Shown here one piece after another: positions 37,554 through 45,606 of a stretch of 45,606 nt of DNA. How positions within the stretch are numbered: the stretch's first letter is position 1; each line of letters begins with the position of its first letter. Origin of the DNA: Rheinheimera sp. 1928-s (GTDB taxonomy: Bacteria > Pseudomonadota > Gammaproteobacteria > Enterobacterales > Alteromonadaceae); the NCBI RefSeq assembly GCF_029269265.1, contig NZ_JARIXP010000002.1, forward strand, positions 146,829 to 192,434. The letters are read 5' to 3'. The position numbers were made by a program, and so were the translations under genes. The notes beneath the pieces were generated by a model. It saw only the letters and a list, made by a program, of their open reading frames with translations, was not told the DNA's origin and searched no databases.

Positions 37554-38468
37554 TCAACTAAATAAACTGACTAATACTGCATTCTGAGCGTGCATACGGT
37601 TTTCAGCCTGTTGCAACACTAACGAATTATCGCTGTCCAGCACTTCGCTGGTCACTTCATGCCCACGATGTGCAGGCAGGCAGTGCATAAAATGTTTCAC
37701 CGCTAAACGCTGCATCACTGCAGTATTGATTTGGTAAGGCGCAAACAGGTTCTCGACCAGTTTAGGGTCGGCCTTAGCCCCCATCGACAACCAGGTGTCG
37801 GTGTAAATAGCATCCGCACCGGCAGCAGCTGACACATGCTGACTTAAAGTCAGTTTAGCGCCGCTTTTTTCTGCTATGGCCTGAGCTTTTAACAATACAT
37901 GAGCATCAGGACCAAAGCCTTGTGGTGTGACCACAGTCAGCGTCATACCCATAATGGCCGCGCCTAACATCAGCGAGTGGCAGACATTGTTACCGTCACC
38001 GACAAAAGCCAGATGCACCTTGCTTAAGTCGCCATAATGCTCTTTTAACGTCAACAAATCCGCCAGCGCCTGACAAGGATGGTACAAATCGCTCAGTGCA
38101 TTAATCACTGGTTTCTTGCTGCTTTGCGAAAGCAATACTAATGTTTTCTGAGAATAGACCCGCGCCACTATGGCATCACACCAACAGGCCAGATTACTGC
38201 CAAAATCTTCCACTGATTCGCGTACGCCCATAGCTCCGTTTTGCTGATCCAGATACACACTGTGACCACCCAACTTGTTGATCCCGACATCAAAGCTGAC
38301 ACGGGTTCGCAAAGAAGGCTTTTCAAACAATAAGGCAATGCTTTTGCCTTTGAGTGCAGAGCTGTACTGCTCTGGTTTTTGTTTGATCTGAAGCGCAAGC
38401 TCCAGCAGGTCGGATAATTGGTTCTGATCCAATTCAGCTAAACATAAAAGCTGGGTTAATTTACTCAT
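37554..38468 (-). CDS. argF: Ornithine carbamoyltransferase
   Basis: Makes citrulline from ornithine and carbamoyl phosphate. About 304 aa; aspartate/ornithine carbamoyltransferase superfamily. The carbamoyl phosphate loop is [12 protein letters not shown] (SxRTR), [15 protein letters not shown] is the second phosphate site, and [10 protein letters not shown] holds the ornithine-closing Cys. The start is uncertain: ATG 38468 gives the usual MSKLTQLL opening, but an ATG five codons upstream (38483) is also open and neither has a good Shine-Dalgarno. It follows argB after about 75 bp without a clear terminator. Confidence 0.95.
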   Translation of the reverse strand: MSKLTQLLCLAELDQNQLSDLLELALQIKQKPEQYSSALKGKSIALLFEKPSLRTRVSFDVGINKLGGHSVYLDQQNGAMGVRESVEDFGSNLACWCDAIVARVYSQKTLVLLSQSSKKPVINALSDLYHPCQALADLLTLKEHYGDLSKVHLAFVGDGNNVCHSLMLGAAIMGMTLTVVTPQGFGPDAHVLLKAQAIAEKSGAKLTLSQHVSAAAGADAIYTDTWLSMGAKADPKLVENLFAPYQINTAVMQRLAVKHFMHCLPAHRGHEVTSEVLDSDNSLVLQQAENRMHAQNAVLVSLFS

Positions 38469-38543
38469 AAAAACACACTGCATGTCCGCTAGGCGGCATC
38501 CTTATCGTTGCAACACACCCTTATGGTATGTTTTGTTTCGGGA

Positions 38544-39314
38544 TCAATACACGATGCAAGTACCTACTGCTTGTTGTTGCATCAACTTTAATAAATCGTC
38601 CGGATGCTGCCATCCTGCCACTGTAATATTACGTTTCAGTGCTTGAGCTGTTTCCAGCGCCGCATCCAGTTTTACTTTCATGCCCCCTTTAATCACACCA
38701 TCTGTGACCAGTTGTTGCGCTTCTGCTGCAGTTAAAGTGGGGATAAGCTGCATATTGGCATCGAGAATGCCAGGCACATCGGTCAGCAACACCAGTTGGC
38801 CCTGTACCAGCTGACAAATGGCGGCTGCAGCAATATCAGCATTCACATTCAGTAGCTGACCATCAGCACTTAAGCCAATAGAGCTGAATACAGGGGTAAA
38901 ACCCTGGGCCAATAAGGTATTCAGCAGTAGTGGATTGTTAGGTTTGGCAATACCAACAGCACCTAATTTATGATTAATATCAAAAGCTAAACTACCACCT
39001 GCAGCCAGACTTAACCCCACAGGATTTAAGCCCTGCAATGTGGCCCGCGCCACCATATCAGCGTTGACCGCACCATCTAAAGCACCAGTAATCACTGGCA
39101 TTTGTTCTGCTGGAGATACCCGCTGGCCATCAATTTTTTCAGTGGTAAAACCAAATTTAGCCAGCCACTGATCCACCTGATCGCCACCGCCATGCACCAG
39201 TACTATTGGATACTGAGTTTTAAGCTGGGCACAAACTTTTAATAAGGCATCTAAAGCGGCCTGATCCTGTAATAAACGGCCACCCATTTTAAGTACTAAA
39301 GGTGTCTGGCTCAT
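38544..39314 (-). CDS. argB: Acetylglutamate kinase
   Basis: Phosphorylates N-acetylglutamate, the second arginine step. 256 aa, amino acid kinase fold, matching the short E. coli type (258 aa). Motifs are VLKMGGRLL (Lys9), LVHGGGDQVDQWL, LNVNADIAAAAI and DGVIKGGMKVKLDAA. It lacks the N-terminal helix of arginine-inhibited hexameric kinases, so feedback inhibition by arginine is not expected. The ATG overlaps the argC stop by 4 bp (ATGA). Confidence 0.96.
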   Translation of the reverse strand: MSQTPLVLKMGGRLLQDQAALDALLKVCAQLKTQYPIVLVHGGGDQVDQWLAKFGFTTEKIDGQRVSPAEQMPVITGALDGAVNADMVARATLQGLNPVGLSLAAGGSLAFDINHKLGAVGIAKPNNPLLLNTLLAQGFTPVFSSIGLSADGQLLNVNADIAAAAICQLVQGQLVLLTDVPGILDANMQLIPTLTAAEAQQLVTDGVIKGGMKVKLDAALETAQALKRNITVAGWQHPDDLLKLMQQQAVGTCIVY

Positions 39315-40351
39315 TCTGCGGCTCCAGCAAATAAACCTGCGGTTTCGGGAGCACCAAATTTGATATTGGCCGCCTGCATAGCTTGTGCAGCAGCACCTTT
39401 GAGTAAGTTATCAATAGCGGACACAATCACCAGTTGCTCACCATCCTGTTGCCAGTGGATATCACAAAATGGTGTGCCCGCCACATCAGCCACATTCGGT
39501 GAGTGTTTGACTAAACGTACTAATGGCTTAGCTGCATAAGCCTGCTGGAAAGCGGCTGCCACTTGCTCTGCAGTAACGCCTGACTTTAAAGTCACCACGC
39601 TGGTGGCCAGAATGCCACGTTTAAAGTTGCCTAAATGTGGCGTAAACACCACTTTGCGGCCTAAATTCTGTTCGATTTCAGGTCTGTGTCTGTGTTTAAA
39701 GAAGCCATAGGCATTCAGGCCCACTTCGCAAAATGACGTACTTAATGCCGCTTTACGACCCGCACCAGACACACCGCTGGTGGCGTTAATCACAGGAATA
39801 CAACCATCGGCCACTAAACCTGCTTTTAATAAAGGCAACAAGGCCAACGAACAAGCTGTTGGGTAACAACCCGGCACAGACACCAACTGAGGCAATGGCT
39901 TATCCAGCCACTCCATCAGTGAATACACAGCTTGATCCAAGAGTTCAGGATGCTGATGCTCATAGCCATAATACTTAGGATACAAAGCCGGATCTTTTAA
40001 ACGGAAAGCACCGGATAAATCAAACACGGCTATGCCTTTGGCCAATAACAAAGGCGTGACAGCTTCACTGACTTCATGCGGTAAAGCTAAAAAAGCCACA
40101 TCCAGTTTGCCAGCTAAGTCTTCGACTAAATCGTCCGTCCACGGCTGTACCTGGATATCTACAACGCCCTGATAACGTGGATATAAATTAGAAAAAGGCT
40201 CAGCAGCGCGGCCAGCGGAAGCAAAAGCGTAACTCAACTCAAAATACGGATTCCGTGCCAACATAACGGCCAATTCGGCGCCGCTATAGCCGGCAGCACC
40301 TAATACAGCGCTGCGCAGTGTGGTGGTAGGGGAAGTGGATTGAGTGGACAT
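39311..40351 (-). CDS. argC: N-acetyl-gamma-glutamyl-phosphate reductase
   Basis: NADPH-dependent reduction of N-acetylglutamyl phosphate to the semialdehyde. 346 aa. The dinucleotide site is GAAGYSGAE (18-26), and catalytic Cys162 sits in VPGCYPTA; FTPHLGNFKRGI is a substrate-side motif. ATG 40351 is chosen because the family length is about 335-345 aa; the open frame continues 30 codons to a TTG with no family similarity. GGAG is about 12 nt upstream, somewhat far. First gene of argCBFGH, with candidate ArgR boxes about 90-125 bp upstream. Confidence 0.95.
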   Translation of the reverse strand: MSTQSTSPTTTLRSAVLGAAGYSGAELAVMLARNPYFELSYAFASAGRAAEPFSNLYPRYQGVVDIQVQPWTDDLVEDLAGKLDVAFLALPHEVSEAVTPLLLAKGIAVFDLSGAFRLKDPALYPKYYGYEHQHPELLDQAVYSLMEWLDKPLPQLVSVPGCYPTACSLALLPLLKAGLVADGCIPVINATSGVSGAGRKAALSTSFCEVGLNAYGFFKHRHRPEIEQNLGRKVVFTPHLGNFKRGILATSVVTLKSGVTAEQVAAAFQQAYAAKPLVRLVKHSPNVADVAGTPFCDIHWQQDGEQLVIVSAIDNLLKGAAAQAMQAANIKFGAPETAGLFAGAAE

Positions 40352-40441
40352 AGGTCGCTGAGTCTCCGAAAACAAAAATAATAAATTAAGGCCACGCCAA
40401 AAAAGTGTGGCCAGTGTAGTGGCTTCGCCATGCAGTTTCAA

Positions 40442-40494
40442 GAATTATTATGCTGAATTAGTGAATTTTTATTTTATTTAATTCATAAATTCAA
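40442..40494 (-). promoter_or_regulatory. Candidate tandem ArgR operator upstream of argC
   Basis: Two sites resemble the ArgR box TGAATWWWWATTCA: AGAATTATTATGCT (40442-40455, 11 of 14) and TGAATTTTTATTTT (40463-40476, 12 of 14). Their starts are exactly 21 bp apart, the spacing of paired 18-bp ARG boxes with a 3-bp gap in E. coli. The wider region also forms an inverted repeat, TGAATTAGTGAATT (40455-40468) against AATTCATAAATTCA (40481-40494). Repression of argCBFGH by ArgR with arginine is inferred. Confidence 0.55.
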
Positions 40495-40570
40495 ACAAGC
40501 ACAAGATCCACTGCAGAAAGACCACAGCTTAGACCAAAATGGCCCAAGGCAGAAGTCGAACTGACTTAAA

Positions 40571-42325
40571 TCAAAGACCCATAGCTTCGCCCTGAGGATC
40601 GATATTCTGACCCGACAGGCTATTCAGCGCATCAGCTAAGGTTGAATAAAAACTCAAAATACCAGGCAAAGGTTGCACCTTAGCTTTCGCCAGAGTTTTC
40701 AGCGGTTGAAAGGTTAAATCTGTCACCAATAAATGAGTGCCTTGCTTTTCAGCCAGACTCACCAGCTTAGTAAAAGCTGAGAGTCCACCCGCATCCATCA
40801 GCGTCACTGCATCCATCACTAAAATAGCGCCTTGCTGCTGCTTGAGTTTGACCGATAGCTCACCAAAAACCCGGTCTGCTGCGGCAAAAAATAAAGGGCC
40901 GCTGATGCGAAATGCTTTCCAGCCTTCAGGTAAAGGCTCAAGCAGGTATTTTCTGTTATGACTGATATCCGCGACACGGGTCATATCCGCCACTTGTTTA
41001 ACAAAGAAAAAAGCGGCGATGACCATGCCACAGCTGATGGCAATAACCATATCAAACAGCACTGTACAGCCAAAACAAATCAGGAAAATAATAATGTCGT
41101 TACGCGGAGCGGTTTTTAGCAGATGCACAGCTTTAGGCGCTTCACTCATATTCCAGGCGACAACTAACAGCAAAGCGGCCATAGCTGCCATAGGTAAATA
41201 GGCCAATACAGGCGCCAGCACCAGCAAAGCCAATAACACCACCAGCGCATGGATCATGCCAGCTATGGGCGACTGAGCACCAGCCCGCACATTGGCAGCG
41301 GAGCGGGCTAAAGCAGCTGTTGAAGTGAATCCACCCAAAAATGGCGCCACTATATTGCCAATGCCCTGGCCTAATAATTCGCTATTAGCACTGTGCCTGC
41401 GCCCTGTCATACCGTCCAAAACTACGGCGCACAGTAAGGATTCAATAGCGCCTAACATCGCCATTGCAAAAGCTGCTGCCAGTAAGTCTTTCACCATTTG
41501 AGTACTGAACTCTAAAGCTTGCCCATCAGGGCCTGCCTGTAACCAGGGCCAGGTGAATTCGGGTAATACAGCTGGGATGCCCTGCCCTTGCGAGCCATCA
41601 GGTAACAGATAGCTAAATCGACTACCTATGGTGTCCAGCTCCAGCCCAAAGTGAGCCAGCGCTAAGGCCAAGGCTGTCGCTATCACTATGGCAGGTAAAT
41701 GCGGTGGTAAAGGCAGTTTGAGTTTTGGCCAGAGCCACATCACAGCTAAAGTCACAGCAGCCACCAGCAAGGATGGCCAATGCAGATCGGGTAAGGCAAA
41801 AGACAGTTGCTGTAATTTCTCTAAATAATGCTCAGACAGCTTCTCTATCGGCAAACCAAAGACGTCTTTAATTTGCAAAGTGGCGATCACCACAGCAATA
41901 CCGCTGGTAAAACCTAAAGTAACTGCTTCGGGAATATATTCAATAAAACGACCAAAACGCATAGCGGCCATGATGATCAACATCACACCAGACAAAATAG
42001 TGGCCAGCAGCAAGCCCGCCAGACCATAACTTTGCGCAACAGGGTATAAAATAACCACAAAAGCTGCGGTAGGCCCACTAATGCTGTAACGGGAACCGCC
42101 GGTCAGGGCTATCAGAAAACCTGCGATCACTGCTGTATACAAACCGTATTGAGGCGGTACACCGCTGGCTATCGCCAACGCCATCGCCAGTGGAATGGCG
42201 ATAATACCGACAGTGATACCGGCCAACAGATCCAGCTTAAAAGCGCCAAAGCTATAGCCTTCAGCCAGACATTCCCGCAGCGCATGGCCAATACGCAAAG
42301 AAAACAAATAAGAGCGGTGCGACAT
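40571..42325 (-). CDS. dauA: SulP-family C4-dicarboxylate/anion transporter DauA
   Basis: Inner membrane SLC26/SulP transporter, 584 aa. The N-terminal ~430 residues form many hydrophobic helices with the SulP signature around IPLAMALAIASGVPPQYGLY (20 residues shown) and GGSRYSISGPTAAFVVILYP. A cytoplasmic STAS domain covers about 440-565 (FFAAADRVFGEL, then LVMDAVTLMDAGG). It is collinear with E. coli DauA (YchM), which carries succinate and other C4-dicarboxylates at acid pH; other anions are possible. ATG 42325 (MSHRSYLFSL) is preferred over a TTG nine codons upstream. It lies upstream of argC on the same strand, with 219 bp between that hold the arg promoter. Confidence 0.88.
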   Translation of the reverse strand: MSHRSYLFSLRIGHALRECLAEGYSFGAFKLDLLAGITVGIIAIPLAMALAIASGVPPQYGLYTAVIAGFLIALTGGSRYSISGPTAAFVVILYPVAQSYGLAGLLLATILSGVMLIIMAAMRFGRFIEYIPEAVTLGFTSGIAVVIATLQIKDVFGLPIEKLSEHYLEKLQQLSFALPDLHWPSLLVAAVTLAVMWLWPKLKLPLPPHLPAIVIATALALALAHFGLELDTIGSRFSYLLPDGSQGQGIPAVLPEFTWPWLQAGPDGQALEFSTQMVKDLLAAAFAMAMLGAIESLLCAVVLDGMTGRRHSANSELLGQGIGNIVAPFLGGFTSTAALARSAANVRAGAQSPIAGMIHALVVLLALLVLAPVLAYLPMAAMAALLLVVAWNMSEAPKAVHLLKTAPRNDIIIFLICFGCTVLFDMVIAISCGMVIAAFFFVKQVADMTRVADISHNRKYLLEPLPEGWKAFRISGPLFFAAADRVFGELSVKLKQQQGAILVMDAVTLMDAGGLSAFTKLVSLAEKQGTHLLVTDLTFQPLKTLAKAKVQPLPGILSFYSTLADALNSLSGQNIDPQGEAMGL

Positions 42326-42402
42326 CTGAATCCGTCCAGTAGCAAAACACAAGCTGAGTGTAACTAAGTCTAGCTGCTAAGGTGTTGATCTAGTGTAAAG
42401 AT

Positions 42403-42936
42403 TCAACTCTTTGGGACTAAAGTATAAGTTTCGACACTCTGATAGCTCACACCCTGCTCTGTGCTGATGGAGTGATACAAGGCCACTTCTGTACAAAGCA
42501 GGCATAAAGGCTGAACAGGGATAGGAAAAGCAGCCGCAGACTGAAACTTACGCGCCAAAGTCACATGAGGCACAAAAAGTTCCGGCACAGGCGCATTCAG
42601 AAAAGGCAAAGCCAGCTGCTGTAGCTTTTGTTGTAGTGCCATCAGAGCTGCGGGAGGCTGAGAGACGCCCAGATACAACACTTTGGCGTGGCTAAACTGA
42701 TCCAACTGGTCAAAACAGAGTTCAAACGAAGGGAGCTGGCGCAGCAATTCAAGGCTTTGTGACCATAACTGCTGTTGCACAGTGAAAGTTTGCTGACCTA
42801 AAAAGACTAATGTCAGATGCAAATTATTGGCTGAGTGCCATTTGGCTTCCTGACAAAGCTCCGGCTGCTGATAAGCTTGCAGCAGCCGTTGTTGTTCCGG
42901 GCTGAACTTCAGACTGAGGAAGCATCTGTCGTTCAT
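42403..42936 (-). CDS. thpR: RNA 2',3'-cyclic phosphodiesterase ThpR
   Basis: Cytoplasmic 2H phosphoesterase, 177 aa (E. coli ThpR/LigT 176), which opens 2',3'-cyclic phosphates and can ligate tRNA halves in vitro. The two catalytic HxTx motifs are His40-Leu-Thr-Leu (NLHLTLVFLG) and His124-Val-Thr-Leu (FVPHVTLAR). ATG 42936 lies 14 bp after the metF stop. The open frame extends 21 codons into metF but that part is only an out-of-frame read of metF. No Shine-Dalgarno is visible, so translation may depend on coupling to metF. Confidence 0.92.
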   Translation of the reverse strand: MNDRCFLSLKFSPEQQRLLQAYQQPELCQEAKWHSANNLHLTLVFLGQQTFTVQQQLWSQSLELLRQLPSFELCFDQLDQFSHAKVLYLGVSQPPAALMALQQKLQQLALPFLNAPVPELFVPHVTLARKFQSAAAFPIPVQPLCLLCTEVALYHSISTEQGVSYQSVETYTLVPKS

Positions 42937-42949
42937 ACGATGAATGACA

Positions 42950-45606
<2,657 letters not shown>

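Noticed and set aside
39311-40441. Longer ArgC beginning at a TTG at 40441
   Set aside because: The extra 30 residues have no family match, and the extension would run into the candidate ArgR operator region.

Overview
This window looks like a housekeeping segment of a gammaproteobacterial chromosome. The type IV pilus assembly operon, a TonB-dependent receptor, a TorF-type porin, DUF3802-like and DUF2970 proteins, and the pil-aroKB-damX-dam and rpe-gph-trpS blocks together suggest an Alteromonadales-like marine or aquatic bacterium near Rheinheimera or Shewanella. The genus is an inference. No tRNA, rRNA, CRISPR array, insertion sequence or prophage gene was seen. Starts were chosen by ribosome binding site (RBS) and family length, so several are shorter than the longest open frame.

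Left part (1-14.1 kb): an exported ExeM/NucH-type nuclease; a TolB-like propeller protein; prkB facing speD across a long perfect hairpin; then, on the minus strand, yhfA, a DUF3802-like gene, astD, astA, argD/astC, an HDOD-domain gene, pabA, trpS, gph and rpe. The last three are tightly coupled (rpe-gph overlap by one base; gph-trpS abut). The ast genes carry most of arginine succinyltransferase catabolism, and argD probably also serves arginine synthesis.

Middle part (14.3-27.5 kb): a TorF-family porin, a small exported protein and a DUF2970 membrane protein (plus strand) sit between rpe and dam, which are usually adjacent. The DUF2970 gene overlaps the 3' end of dam tail to tail. Then come damX, aroB, aroK and pilQPONM on the minus strand, with ponA (PBP1A) divergent from pilM.

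A four-gene exported redox cluster follows (27.5-32.9 kb, minus strand): TonB-dependent receptor, Tat-exported flavin amine oxidase, diheme cytochrome c, and a RidA-family protein with a signal peptide. I read it as a periplasmic amine-oxidation pathway in which the cytochrome accepts electrons from the flavoenzyme and RidA would clear the imine. The ridA gene is broken by an internal deletion and frameshift. This cluster is the best candidate for an undescribed system.

Right part (33.4-45.6 kb): a YebE-like DUF533 gene, an orphan periplasmic binding protein, the arginine operon argCBFGH (minus strand) behind a tandem pair of candidate ArgR boxes, the SulP transporter dauA, thpR, metF and the 3' part of metL, which runs off the window. 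Two long perfect hairpins sharing an outer AAAATGGGGTCAG arm lie about 31 kb apart, after prkB and after argH. They look like copies of one dispersed repeat whose arms co-vary.
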